From Portulaca oleracea (lineage: Eukaryota; Streptophyta; Magnoliopsida; Caryophyllales; Portulacaceae): a DNA stretch of 64,000 nt. The number at the start of each line of letters is the position of its first letter. The first letter of the stretch is position 1. This document shows, piece after piece, positions 12,394-24,692 of the stretch. Below the pieces are notes generated by a model. It was not told the DNA's origin. It ran no database searches and saw only the letters and a program-made list of their open reading frames with translations. The translations under genes were made by a program, and so were the position numbers. The stretch covers positions 24,967,594-25,031,593 of the forward strand of contig CM055881.1 of assembly GCA_029582165.1 (NCBI GenBank), given 5' to 3'.

Positions 12394-13677
12394 AAACATT
12401 GTGTGATTGTGTCCCAATTCCGCAGTCGATCCGAAGAGGAAAATGAAAGAACTCAACTCCTGAAGAGAGGAGACAAAAAGAGCTAGAAATAATTAAATTA
12501 AAAATTAAAGAAAGAAAAAATGGGTTCCCAAATAGGAGAGACAAACGCGTGGATTACAACATTAAGAGTTGGAGGGTTGACGTGGGTGGTAACCTGGCAA
12601 TCAGCATTGCCCTTTCACCTTCACCATTCCCTCTTTTTCTCACTTTTCTTTTTTGCCTCAATCACCAAATTCACCATCCACGATAACTCCAGAAACACAA
12701 TCAAAAAAAGCAAAAAAAAAAATATTACAAATTTCCCTCCGTTTTTTTCAACTTGCCCCCCGACAAAATTCAAACCCAAGTTATCATCTTTGATTTTTTT
12801 CTTCCTCCGGGTATGAGATTTTGAAGGCAAAGATTGTGTCTTTTTGTTTGATATCCACAGATAAGAAACAGGGGCCAAAAAAAAAGTTGGGTTCCATTTT
12901 TGTACAAGGCTATTGTTGATTTTGATTAGGAGGTAATGTTCAAATTCTACGCTTAATTATTTTCTCTTTATATTTTGCTTTTGCCATTGCATTTTATTAC
13001 ACCATGCATTTCCTTATACCCCTTGTTAGCTTTGTTTGGTTCCAGTCCAAACTTCAAGTTCCTGTATGTTATTCAGCTAACAGTTGTTTTTTATTTTATT
13101 TTATTTTTTGTGGGGTAGTTCGGGAGGGTTGAAACTTGAAATTTCTTGTTTTGGGCTCTATAATTTTGTGATAAATTGTTCCTGTATGTAGAAATTTGGA
13201 AATATGAAAAAAAGGAGACGGTGAAATTTTCCTTCACAATGAACCCCCCCCCCCCAAAAAAAAAAAAAACCAAAAAAAAAAGGAAGTGCATTCCAAGGTC
13301 TAAATTTCTTTTCCATTTTCTTTATGGCTAGCAAAAAGTACTATTTGTATGCTCTTACATTTGGGCATGTTGTTTAGACCTGTCTGTCTATCTAAGGAAA
13401 AGAATAAGCAGGAGGAGGAGGAGGGTTCCAATTTTAGCACATTCATTATCAATTACCTAGTAACTAAACCAACAGCTAGTCCATTATAGAGGTCTTTGGG
13501 CTGTTTATAAGTCAATGAATCTCATTAGTCATTATATGGCATTTTTTGCTCAGTTGAGATGATTCTTTGTGACTTGTTAGGGGTTACTAGGCATTAGAGG
13601 AGTAACACTCGTTACTGTTAATACATGTCTAGGTGTTGTACAGTTTGGCAGAAGCTGAGAAACTATTAAAGTTCATT
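12394..13677 (+). promoter_or_regulatory. Promoter and 5' leader of the bZIP gene, probably with a leader intron
   Basis: A pyrimidine-rich leader-like stretch begins around 12600. A consensus donor AG|GTAATG lies at 12931-12938 and an acceptor TTGTACAG ends at 13643, which would leave a short leader exon 13644-13677 before the ATG. 5' leader introns are common in GBF genes. The stretch also carries a C-run plus A-run at about 13245-13280. The exact transcription start is not determinable, and only about 200 bp separates it from the copia fragment. Confidence 0.45.
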
Positions 13678-16600
13678 ATGGGCAGCACTGAAGCAGACAA
13701 ACCTCTAAAACTAGAGAAGCCAACCTCTCCATCGAAGGTAACTGTCAAAGTATTTCTTCACAATCAAGTTATCAACCATTGATGGCGGAAATACTGCAGC
13801 TTTTAGTGGCTTGTTTCTCAACTACCCACCAATTGCTTATTTCAATGAACTTCCACCACAGTGAAGTATTGTTTGTCCTGATTTTCTCTTCCTTTTTTTG
13901 TTGTGAGAGTTTGCAGGAGCAGAGTAACATTCACGTTTATCCTGATTGGGCAACTGTGCAGGTTATTCTCTACTGTTATGGTGTTATCATTTTCTAATTC
14001 TTCATTGTTTTCTTCTTAGGCATTTTCAGTCTTTCATGTTTAAGTGTAAGTCTAAGCATTCCCTCTTGTGTGTCTGTACTGCTTGTTGGAATAGAGAGTT
14101 TTTAATTAACATATGTGATATATGTTGCTTCCTGGAGTGCCCTTCTATATTGAGGTAGTTCCTCTCTGCTTGTCATGTCCCTATGGAACAAAACCGGTGA
14201 ATTTCACACAGCTTGCTTTTCGCTGGGCGGTTCCAAACTGTATATTTATTATTGGTTTGTCTTATAAGCTAGGAATAAGCAGGTGAGTTTTTCGGTAGGA
14301 AAGCAAAGAAGCTCATGTGATCATTTGGGATATTCGGAGAGAAACTGGAGTGTTTTGGGTATGTTCAAAATAGTGTTTGGTATGTGGAAAACAATCATCA
14401 AGACTCCCTGTTTTTGGGATGATGAGAAGAACTTTTGCCTTTCTCTTTTGGTTCATCCTACTATGTTGATATTTGGATGCAGTTTTGTAGGCAACCTGGT
14501 GAATGAAAATACTAAGCCTTGTTCTATTGGGTGAGCTTGGAAGCCGGCTAGTGTTCCTTGCTGAATACTGTAGTGCTTGGAAATTGCAGGCATACTATGG
14601 AGCAGGAGCTATACCACCTCCTTATTTTAGTCCAGCTGTAGCACCTGGCCATGCTGCTCACCCATACATGTGGGCACCTCCACAGGTAGTCAAACTGTTT
14701 GTTCCTGCTTCCCGGTGTTTTGAGTTTGCATATACTACTTTCTCTCAACATAATTGGGGGTCTATCCGATGTACTATTTTTTACTTTTACTTTTAATTGC
14801 AATGTCCAGATGATGCCACCATATGGATCTCCTTATGCAGCCATGTATCCACATGCTGGAATCTATGGGCCTCCTGCTACACCTGTTGTAAGTGTGTCTG
14901 ACCCTCTCTTCTTACCATGTTCATAGCTTATTTCAGGTCTACATTGTTTAGGTCTTTTACACATCTGGTTTTAGCATCCATAAGCCCTAACTTATTGGTC
15001 AAAAGCCTCGTTCGTAGAACTTGTTTTGCTGCTTGTATACACTGATAATCTCTGACCTGAGTAATTGGATGCCTCAATAAGGGGTAACTTGTCACCTCCC
15101 AAAGAGTAACCTCAGGAGCATGATTTCCAGATGGATGATCATTGATTTTTGCGTGTGCACAGGTTGCCACTCCTTTAACCGTAGAAACTCCTAGTAAATC
15201 TGGGAATGATAGTGGTTCAGGGAAAAACCATAAAGAATCTGATGTTCGTCCAACATCAGGTAATAGCTACAGCAACAGCAATAGGAATGTCAGCCCCAAG
15301 CATCCTGGAGATGCTCAATCGCGGAGGTATTTCTTAAGTCTGTCATTTGAATTGCTTGAGACTGATACTAGTTATGTGTAGCAGGGCTCTTTTGAGGAGT
15401 GTAAAGTTCTCTGAGTTGATCTCATTTTCTAACGAATTTAACTTCAGCTTATGAGAATTTGACTGTGTTTACTGGCAATTGATTATTGAGTAATGAATAT
15501 TGTTTAAGCAATAGGTCCATCTCACACTGATGAACACCTAGCACCTTGTTCAGACATTCACTTTTGCTAGTGCAAGTAGTTGATATCATCTAACCCCATT
15601 ACTTTGTTGAACAGCACAGATTGCGGAACTGAAGGCTCGTGTGATAGAAGTGACAACAGTACAACCAGGGTAAGAATGCGACATCTGTGTTACAACCTTT
15701 GACCTCACTCACGTTTGTGGCATTTGAAATAATCTTTCTTTTCTAATTAATACTCTCAAATGCCAGGAAGACAACATTACAAGTAATAACAGGGTAAACA
15801 AATCAGGTATAATAATAGCTGGTATATTGCCTCATTCTTGATTTTATATGCTCGATCTTGGTTTTTATTTTTTTGTGAACCAGGGGGGGCATCTTTGAGC
15901 CCAAATTTAGCCGTCCCTCTTGTGCAATAGAAATCTTTAGTGGCAATTTAATTTGATGCTTATTTATGCTGTTACTTGTGTGACTCATGATCTGCTTATG
16001 CTAGGTGTGTATCATGGACAGATGGTTCCACACCCCAGCATGGATGCTAATGCAGGGAATGGCACAGTGCAAGGAATCCCTTTGGCATCTGCAAGACCTG
16101 TTGGTACTACTCCTGTGTTTGCACCTTGTACACCAAGGCCTTCTTGTATTGGAATACAACAGGTGCACCATTAGGCATTAGCATTATGTTTCTATCTTCT
16201 TGTTCAAGCTTGTATTGAGAAATGCTTTTTACTGTTCCACTTTGATTTAATGCTGCCTTAGGGATGAGATAATCTGCTCTTCATAACTTAATGTGCACTC
16301 AGGTGTAGTCGGTGTGGGGATTGTCTTTTTCTTTTCCATTCTAGAATTTTCGAAAGCTACGGGCCTTTCAACCGTTTTTTATGGGTTTCATCCTTTTGCT
16401 AGGATGACAGAGAGTTAAAACGTGAGAAGAGAAAGCAATCCAACCGAGAATCTGCTAGAAGGTCAAGATTGAGAAAGCAGGTTGGAAGGCGCAAAGAGAT
16501 GTCCGTGTTTCGACATGTATTTTATGATTGGAATTATCCCTTGTTTCTCATTTGCTTTTTTCCTACAGGCTGAAATGGAGGAACTTGGGAGGAAAGTTAA

Positions 16601-17067
16601 TTCTTTGACTGTTGAGAATATGGCCCTCAGATCTGAAATTAATAAGTTGGTGGAAGACTCTAAGAAGTTGAGGTCTGAAAATGCTGCATTAGTGGTAATC
16701 TTTTAAGTCTCTTTCCTTTTGCCTTCCTTTCATTTGTTATGTTTGCAGTTGGGGTGATTCAAATTCCTGGATTGGTTCCAAGGAACTTCTTGCCACTGCC
16801 CTCTTCAAGAGCTCATCAACAAAGTGCTTTTTAAGTCGAATATTAATTAATTTTGGCGGTATATATTTGCAGGAGAAGTTGAACGATAAGCAAAGTCAAG
16901 CAGGTGAAATGGCTTGTGATAAGATTGAAGAAAATGAAAAATCGCATAGTACAGAGAACATGCTTTCAAAGGTGAAAAGTCCAGTTGCCAAAGGAGGCAA
17001 TGAACGAGTTAGTGAGGAAAAATCAAACGAGAAGGCTACGGCACTATACGGTTATGAAAATTCATAG
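13678..17067 (+). CDS. G-box-binding bZIP transcription factor (GBF/CPRF type)
   Basis: Nuclear DNA-binding protein of bZIP group G that recognises CACGTG (G-box) elements in light- and ABA-responsive promoters. Eleven exons total 1095 nt (364 aa), all GT-AG and in phase: 13678-13737, 13917-13961, 14590-14685, 14810-14887, 15163-15326, 15615-15669, 15767-15806, 16005-16162, 16403-16480, 16569-16694, 16873-17067. The N-terminal half is the proline-rich MFMR region (VYPDWATVQAYYG, PPPYFSPAVA, HPYMWAPPQ, IYGPPATPV). The basic region is residues 239-258 with N246 and R254 in the invariant N-x7-R spacing. The zipper shows six perfect heptad leucines at 264, 271, 278, 285, 292 and 299. The acidic C-tail ends at TAG 17065-17067. 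The start MGSTEADKPLK fits the family start. The gene looks intact; a truncated copia lies directly upstream. Confidence 0.95.
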
Positions 17068-17301
17068 ATGGACAAATTAATTTTGCAGACTAATGTGGTA
17101 ACTGTCCTCTTGTAAAGAACCTATTGACATTCAATTAATCAGCATAACATTAGTACAATACTGACAGTGTACTAGGATAGATGGTAGGATAATGGACCTT
17201 TTTTTTTGTACCTTCACAAATGTAAGCCAATTACTAGTCTGATGTACAAGCTAATTCTCTTCTGTAATTAACTGCTTCCTCTTCCCATTTATCTTAAGAC
17301 C

Positions 17302-17364
<63 letters not shown>

Positions 17365-18043
17365 ATGAGTTTCTTATATCAGAATGTCTGTGTGAGGGCT
17401 TGGGGTGTAGTGCTAGTAGCTGTGACTTTGCAGGATTTACAGCATTGCCTACATGGTAGTATATCAGTATTGGTTATTATTGTTATTCAACCAAATCAGA
17501 AATTTGAACAATGGTGAAACACACAACTAGCCAGGCAAACAAAGTGTTTGGGCATCGACATGGTTGCTATGAAGTACACAATTACAGACCTGGAAGACAA
17601 TGACGGTTGTGGGTTTATGCCTAATTAGAAGACTTTTCAAGAATATGTCATGGTAGGTCTAGCTCTATGAGATTGAAGTTTCTTGTTTAGCAGTCAGGAG
17701 GCAGCAGTAGCAGTTATTGTTTAGAGTATTGCAGCTCCACCTTATGTTAACAGTTCAATAAACCTACCAACGCTAGGTATTGCTTCATGTTCCATGGGTA
17801 TTCGGCATGCGTACGCATACAAACTGAGTCAGTGACCAATTGAACTCATTCAAAAAAAAAAAAAAACTGTAGGACCTGGGAAAATTTGCGAGTGGCCTAG
17901 TACAGTTGGCTAGCCGAAAGAGAGAATCCAAAATAAATTAAAAAAGATTGCGCAGAGTTTTTACGTAACAGGGGCTCCAGGGCACAATTCTATATACATA
18001 GATACAACAAGCATAAAGGAGGGTGGTGGGTATAATACTATAA
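17068..18043. other. Intergenic region between convergent genes
   Basis: Holds the 3' UTRs of the bZIP gene (+) and the hAT-derived gene (-), a long (AT)n run, and a short A-run near 17852. No further coding block was recognised. Confidence 0.6.
17306..17361. repeat. (AT)n microsatellite
   Basis: Uninterrupted AT dinucleotides over about 55 bp in the 3' flank of the bZIP gene. Confidence 0.95.
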
Positions 18044-20588
18044 TCACAATCCGAAGTCATTTGCAAAAAATCCGGCGCTGAAGTGTCTGGTATTCAAGTC
18101 ACTTACATCATAGGCAGACCCGAATCGATCAAGCCACTGAGTGGAGCTAGGGCTCTCTATCTCTTCCACCCACTCTGAAGTCATATCTATATCATCAAGT
18201 TGGACAGGATCTACATCACAAGCCTTGTTCTTTGGCCTTCCTAGCCTAAGGTTGTGGTTTATGTAGACGATATCATTCAATGTTTCCTTGTCAATTTTGT
18301 TCCTCTTCTCTGAGTGCATCTGTTGGAATGTGCTCCATTGCTTCTCAAAGGTTGAAGTACTGCAAACTTGACTTAGTATTCTGATTGCTACTCTCTGCAA
18401 CACTGGTGCAGAGTCTCCATATTGCTCCCACCATTCTCCTGTACATAACCGACAACTTCAGTTTCCGGTTGCAATTTCAAGCACAACAATATTATGGCAC
18501 AACTCTCTCATAACTACGACTCTATCAGAATCACAGTTTTTATCTCAAGGTAACTTGACATTAGTATAAAGATTAAGGTGGCACTATTGCCAAGTAGGGC
18601 CAAACTAAACTAACCAGGTGCAACTGCATCACGTGCTTCTTTTGCCAGGTTACACCCGAACAATCCACTAGCCCTTGTGAAGAGAAGAATTTGATTAGTA
18701 ATATCACGCCTTAACTCGGGCGTCAGAAGCAATTTTTCCAACACGGTAAAGAACTCTTCTTTTACAGCAACAAGAAACTTGACTTCTGGGTTGTACTGGA
18801 TGCACGGATTCAGAAAAGCTGCTGCAGAATGCAGAGATGTGTGAAGTTGATTATGCCATTTCTTGTCCACTATATCTAAGAAGGTCTTGCACTTTCCCTC
18901 ATCCATAATGTAGTACGTTCTTATTGACTCTTTTGCCTTCATCATCAGCTCATAGATGAAACCAACTGCTGGTTTCCCGTCAGCTACTTCCCTTAGAATT
19001 CTCAGAAATGGTTCGGAAACAGCAATACATTCTTCAACTGATCTCCAGAATTCATTATCCTCAATAGTGGCTGAACATGACGAACTTTGTGTTCTATTTA
19101 TGCCGGTAGAAATAGCAGAATATTCTGGACTGTTGAACATATGCTTCAATCTTGGCCGCTGCTTAAACAGTGCCTGTAGACACAGAAAGTTGGAAACTGA
19201 CCTTGTGATGCCTGTTCTGATTACGTCCTGGCCCCCTGTGAACGTCTTCATCAGTTCAAGCACAGTTGTGTTGTTGTAGATGAATCTGGTAATGCTTTGC
19301 GCCTGTACTATACATCTGTTGACCCAATCAATCCTGCAAAAATCCTCCAGGATCAAGTTTATGCAGTGAGAAGCACATGGCGACACAAAGACTGTTCCAT
19401 GGTTCTGAAGAATGTGGTTTGTTATACCAGCATGACTAAGCCCACCATCAACAATGATTTGCACCACATTTTCCGGGCCTATTTCTTGAATCACAGAATC
19501 AAAAAGGTCAGCCAAACTCTTTAGATTCTTAAAATATGACGAGGCATCCACAGATTTGTGAAAGAAGGTCTTTGAAGGCGAGGAAACTGAGAAGTTTATC
19601 AATGCCTTTGTTTTGTTGTCAGTCCATGTATCTGCAATGATAGTGCACCCTGTTCTTGCCCACTCTTTCTCAACATCCTTCATCCCCAGTTTCATTTCAG
19701 ACTTGATTCTTTCTAACCATACCGTCTTCAGTGTTTCTGCAGTAGGGCCAGAAAACCCAGGGCCGCACTTTCCAACTGCTTCAATCATCAATTGAAACGA
19801 GGGGGACCTCGCTACACTGAAATCCAATTTATTCTCGAAGAAAAACAAAGCAATATTCCTTTCTGCATCTTCTTGATCATACTTTGACGAGGAAGGATGC
19901 ATTTGGGCAGATGTAGGAAGTACTTTCACCATAGGAGACGCAGTCTCCAAGGACACATGAGCTCTATTGTTGGTGGCGATGTTTACAGGTGAGCTAATCT
20001 CGGTAACTTTAGGCTTCTTAGAGGTGGGGGGTACTTTAACTTCCTCCTTTGATGCAATCATAGCTCTCACCCTGTCCGCGACATCATCTCTTACGTTGCT
20101 GCATGGATTTACGCCTTTACTAGGAAGTCGAGATAAATGATGCTTCAGTCTACTTATGCGCCCGTTTAAAATTCTGGAACAAAATTTGCACCTCACCTTG
20201 TTCCCCTCCAACCTATCAGCATATTCCCAACAAGCGTCCTTCTCCCGTACCACTGGATTAAAAGTACAAAACAGAAACAAATACCAACGTTCAGTTCCTC
20301 AGAAAACACAACACAACACGTACAGCCCTGGAGTGGAGTGAAGCTTTATTGAAACACAAGGAGCATTGCATGTACAGCCAGCCAACAGCAGAGTTAGCAT
20401 TACCATATCACCAGAGTTATTAGCAGGCTAATCTCATTTGTGCTTTAAAGCATTACACAGTACAAGATATGATCACTCAAGTGTGCCACTAGCAATGACA
20501 TGATATAAGGCGAAAAAGAAGGATCTTTCCTTGCTAATACACACCCAACAAAAAGCACTCGTGAAAGGAAATCAAACATATACTTACT
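18044..20588 (-). CDS. Domesticated hAT-transposase-like protein (BED finger, DUF659, hAT dimerisation)
   Basis: Two main coding exons on the minus strand, 20252-18615 and 18438-18044, join in frame. The sequence before the first begins TGGTACGGGAG, so the ATG is proposed to form across an intron: A at 20588, T and G at 20252-20251. The protein is 677 aa, starting MVREKDACWEYAD. Order: BED-type finger (C22, C25, H38/H39), linker, DUF659/hAT core (ADTWTDNKTKALINF, IIVDGGLSHAG, FVSPCASHCINLILED), and the C-terminal hAT dimerisation block beginning EWWEQYGDSAPVLQRVAIRI. It resembles the Arabidopsis At1g79740 class of single-copy transposase-derived genes rather than a mobile element. The long frame is intact, a conserved intron is present and no terminal inverted repeats were found. 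A DNA-binding or regulatory role is inferred from the family, not shown. Confidence 0.88.
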
Positions 20589-21440
20589 TCTGAGGAAACA
20601 TTTAACCAGCCATCATTTTAGTGTCCCTCTGCACTGACATTGAAACAAGATCAACAACTAATGGTAACACAACTAGCATAAGAGTTTTAAAAGCAGATTT
20701 TCTTTCAATTAGAATTGTGAAGTAGAAAGTGGGAAAAAAATGTATTAGTTAGAAACTTGGAATTGCCCGGCGGGTATGTTGCTGCTTGCTAGCATGTTGA
20801 AATAGCGGAAACTTATACTGCACCAGAAAAGTTGCACAACAAGTCTTTAATCCAAATATTCAAAACCTTCTTATAAATTGCACACGCTAATGAGGTTTAT
20901 AAGCTGAATCCCCGTCTTTAAACAACATTGTCTTTTACTTGTAAGCATATGAATTCCCATCTCAATTACAGTTGTCATAAATGAAGCAAAATTCAAGTTA
21001 ATGGTCCATTTTTTTTTCAAATTGGGCGAAATTCGATGATAACAATTAGGTTTGGATAGTTCATAAGAGTTTCGGTTAAACACTGTTTCAACAAAAGCTC
21101 CTCAAATTGAACCCACAATCAGTAAATGGTAGCTGAAGTAAACCCTGCATATGAAGTAAATCATGAATGGGTGTAGGTGAGTATGTTAGATCCACCCCTA
21201 ATTCGTAAATCTGGAAGAGTCGAAATGGGTGGAGAATTTTAAGCATAAATTATAGGGCGAAACAAATGATGGTAGCAGAAGAGAAAATAACGAGAAATGA
21301 GAGAGTGAAATAAGGAACTTACAAGTTAGAAGAGCGATTTAATGGAGAGATGAAGGGAGGAGAGAGATTACGGGATTTGCAGAACGCCAGAATTCAGCGA
21401 GCGACTTCAAAGATGCGTCCCGATACTTTGCTTTCTTTTT
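20589..21440 (-). promoter_or_regulatory. 5' leader exons and promoter of the hAT-derived gene
   Basis: A small leader exon, about 20628-20588, lies between acceptor GTGCAG and donor GTAAGTA. It contains a five-codon upstream ORF (ATGATGGCTGGTTAA) and ends CAGAA, supplying the A of the split start codon. A further leader exon ends at 21323 before donor GTAAGT. Its upstream limit, near 21430, is rich in TC runs typical of plant leaders. Exon boundaries are inferred from splice-site consensus only. Confidence 0.5.
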
Positions 21441-21591
21441 CTCGCGACATTCTAACGCACGAATTATTGTGTCATTGGTGCTTCGCATGCCACGACGTCG
21501 TCTAGTGAATTAGTCATGTTGAAAAAAAATTATTTTTTTTTCGATGCAGAAAAAAATTAATTGTATATTCAAATTAGATATTTAAAGTGCC

Positions 21592-21761
21592 GTTCTTTGG
21601 ATTTGATAAAATGAGGTTTAGATTGGATTGGATTTGATTGGATAAGTTATGATGTTTTTTTGGGGAATTGTGTTTTTAGAGAGGAGGAGATGGGAATTGT
21701 GTAAGGTTTAGATTAGATTGGGTTGTATTGGATTAAAAATAGTTACCAATCCAAAGAACAG
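21592..21761. mobile_element. Possible short foldback element
   Basis: Ends GTTCTTTGGATT and AATCCAAAGAAC are inverted around an interior rich in TTAGATTGGATT. No clear target duplication was found. It directly abuts the MULE-type element at 21774. Confidence 0.3.
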
Positions 21762-21773
21762 GGTTAAATCAAA

Positions 21774-23518
21774 GGGAATGTCTATGGTAGTCAACTTTTT
21801 TTTTTTACTATGATAGTTAAATTGAATAGTAGCCTTGATTATAGATAGAATAATCTTAACCGTTGATTTGAATGTTATTATTCCATTAATTTTATTAATG
21901 CAATCTTTAGCAAATAATTTAATTTCCATAAAAATCTTTCACAATCATCCGAAAGATTGCGGATTTTACGTATGGGATAATGTGTTATGTATTTGATTAA
22001 ATTTGACAACAAACATTCACAAAGTTAGTCTAATTTGAATGGCTACAACGTAAGTTTGCATATACACCTCACAAGATCCTAGGTTCAATGCTCAAGAGAG
22101 GTGCATTTTTACTAATAATTGTATTCCTAATTAATATTTTATTAACTTTTCAATCATTTTATCATGGAATATAAATATTTTTATAATAATTTAATTAATT
22201 TCTGATAAAGCAGATTAATTATATAAATAAATTATTATGGTGTATTTGTTTCATTAAAAAATAGTATGTTTTGATGTCAAATTTGCTTATTCTGATTTTT
22301 ATCCTTTACAAAGAGCACTATCAATAAAAGTTAAAAAATTTTTTTATATATTTCTCGTTAATATACAGTTAGACATATATTTGAGTTTTGTTTCAAAATG
22401 TCTCACATTTCATTCGATATGAAGTAAGTTGACCTTACAACCTTTTTGAACATTTTCTCCACGCGCTCCTTCCCTGAAGCTTCGTTGTCGTATTTTGAAA
22501 TCTATACGGTTGTTCTATTATACTAAGGGATTTCTTTTACTAATACTAATGACACTTATAACTTGTTTTTTCTTAGCATATTCGTATAAGTTTTATTGTA
22601 ATTGTATTAATTCAAGTTTGACTTGATCAATTTGCTTATATTTTAAAATAGTCTATTCAATTTGTCACTTAACTTAAATAGCATTAGCATTCACCATATT
22701 TGTATCTTTCTTTCACTTAACCAAAATGTTAAATTAAGTTCAATTTGAATCAAATTTGTCTGAATTTTAGAAGTTAGTTCTTGCCACTATTTCAACATAA
22801 ATGTAATAACTTTTTTAGTGATTTATGTATGAGTCTCATTCAATTATTAAATCAACACTTTTGTTTTCTTAATCTAAATATAGTCAAATATGTTATCTTT
22901 GGAACATATTCACTTTAGTTTTTTAATTGCTTAATTTGTCCTTTATCTTTGCAATAAAGCGAATAAAAGTTATGATTTTACGGAATCATTTAGTTAATTT
23001 AAACTTGACTTAGCCTACCTTTGACATTATTTAATAATAGGCCTACAAAGATAAAACTAATATAATACTTTTTAAAAAATATCAATATAATATTTGTGAT
23101 AAAAAAGTAATTTACTATTGTGACAAACACAACTAAGGGAACACTAATATAATAAGTTTTGATAAAAAAAAAAACAAAATAAAATCAATACAGTATTTGT
23201 GATTAAAAGTAATTTCATGTTTGTGACAAAAAGCCAATTAAGCCTACAAGGTAGACAAACAAAATTGAAGCAAGCATGAATCAATGGATGATGATGACGA
23301 GTTGACATGAATAATGAATTAGGTTATTACAATAAATTATTAATATCATTTTAATGGAAAAATGGAAAGAATATAATATTTAAAAGATTTTAAAAAAATT
23401 CTATTATATGTGGCTTCCTAAAATAAATTAATGTTCTAGATTAATTCTTAATAAATCAACGATTCAGATTGATCAACTACCGTAGTTGCAAAAAAATTTG
23501 ACTACCTTAGAATTTTTC
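21774..23518. mobile_element. MULE-type non-autonomous element with 9-bp target duplication
   Basis: A 1745-bp element flanked by identical TAAATCAAA at 21765-21773 and 23519-23527. The inverted ends are of the form GGGAATGTCTATGGTAGTCAA and GAAAAATTCTAAGGTAGTCAA (inverse), with a second inverted block ACTATGATAGTT / AACTACGGTAGTT. The interior is AT-rich without coding sequence. The terminal words resemble the smaller foldback element at 33936-34338, suggesting one family. Confidence 0.75.
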
Positions 23519-24186
23519 TAAATCAAATGATAGGATCAACTTAGACCATATGCACTGTAAGGAATATTATCTTGAAACTCATGCATTGTTCCTGCATTTC
23601 TTTCCAACAAGGAACGATTTTCTAGCCATGCAGATGGAGAAACTCTGCAGAGAGTGAGAATGCCACTCTTTTATTTTTTGTTTAAAATTTTTTTTATTAT
23701 AGTGTAGTTTTGGACAATATAAAACCAAAATAAAAAGATGAAATATGCGGAAAGGTAAAGTGGGTTCCACAAATAAATATTTTTAGGCAAAAAAGTAGAA
23801 ATGAGTTCATATTGTTGTAGGATAAATAGAATGGAGTTTCGAAAAGTAGGAAGATGGGTGATGTGGAAGGGGTAAACCCCTACCTACATTCCAAAATTTG
23901 GGAACACTATTTGCATTTGCTCTTAGGTTTGTTTAGGTAAGGAAAGGAAAGGAAAAGAAAGGTAAGGATAAAATCTGTATCAGATGCATTAATGTTGGGG
24001 TAAAGGTATTCTATTATTAAAATTTTGAATTTGGTATGAGTGTTTTTTAATGAATCAGGTAAGTCGAGGTAAAGTAATGTTGGAAAAGGATAAATCAAAC
24101 TTATCACTCTAAAGAACAAAGTCTAAATTAGGTGTTTTAATAAATTAGATTTGGTAAATTAGTTACTTTTTGAATCAAAAAATAGA
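23519..24186. other. AT-rich intergenic DNA, no gene seen
   Basis: Contains a GGAAA-rich purine stretch around 23940-23965 and otherwise nothing I can assign. Confidence 0.5.
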
Positions 24187-24196
24187 TATAGTTATC

Positions 24197-24682
24197 GGAA
24201 AGTTGGATTATAATAATCCTAACTTTTACAAATTGGACAGCAATAATCCCTATTATCGATTTGTATTCTGGTGGTCCAAAAAAAATTGCATTGTAGTGGG
24301 ACGCCGCCGAGTTAGAGGGTGGTGACTCGGTGGTTTGCTGATATGTATTGGCGAGAATGTGTTTGACCAAGAAATTATTATTTTAGTTGTATTCTAGTGG
24401 TCTCATTTAAATTGCTATTGTATGCTAGTAGTCCCATTGACATACTTATTGTATTTTGGTGGTCGCATTTCATAGTTGATTATGTTCTGGTGGTCCGAAT
24501 TCTTGGTCAAACACACTCTCACCGGTCCACGTCAGCAAACCACAGAGTCACCATCCTCTAGCTCGGCGGCGTCCCACTATAATACAATTTTATTTTCTTT
24601 TGAACCACCAAAATACAAATCGATAGTAGGGATTATTACTGTCCAATTTGTAAAAGTTGGGATTATTATAATCCAATTTTCC
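24197..24682. mobile_element. MULE-type foldback element, family GGAAAATTGGATTATAATAATCC
   Basis: Ends GGAAAGTTGGATTATAATAA and its inverse, with flanks TATAGTTATC (24187-24196) and TATAGTTACC (24683-24692): a 10-bp target duplication with one mismatch. The arms also share inverted words ACAAATTGGACAG and GGTGGTCC. The ends match the elements at 53990-54519 and 61708-62225, although the interior differs. Non-coding. Confidence 0.75.
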
Positions 24683-24692
24683 TATAGTTACC

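Noticed and set aside
22030..22110. SINE-like box B word (TAGGTTCAATGCT) in the MULE element
   Set aside because: No convincing box A at the expected distance.
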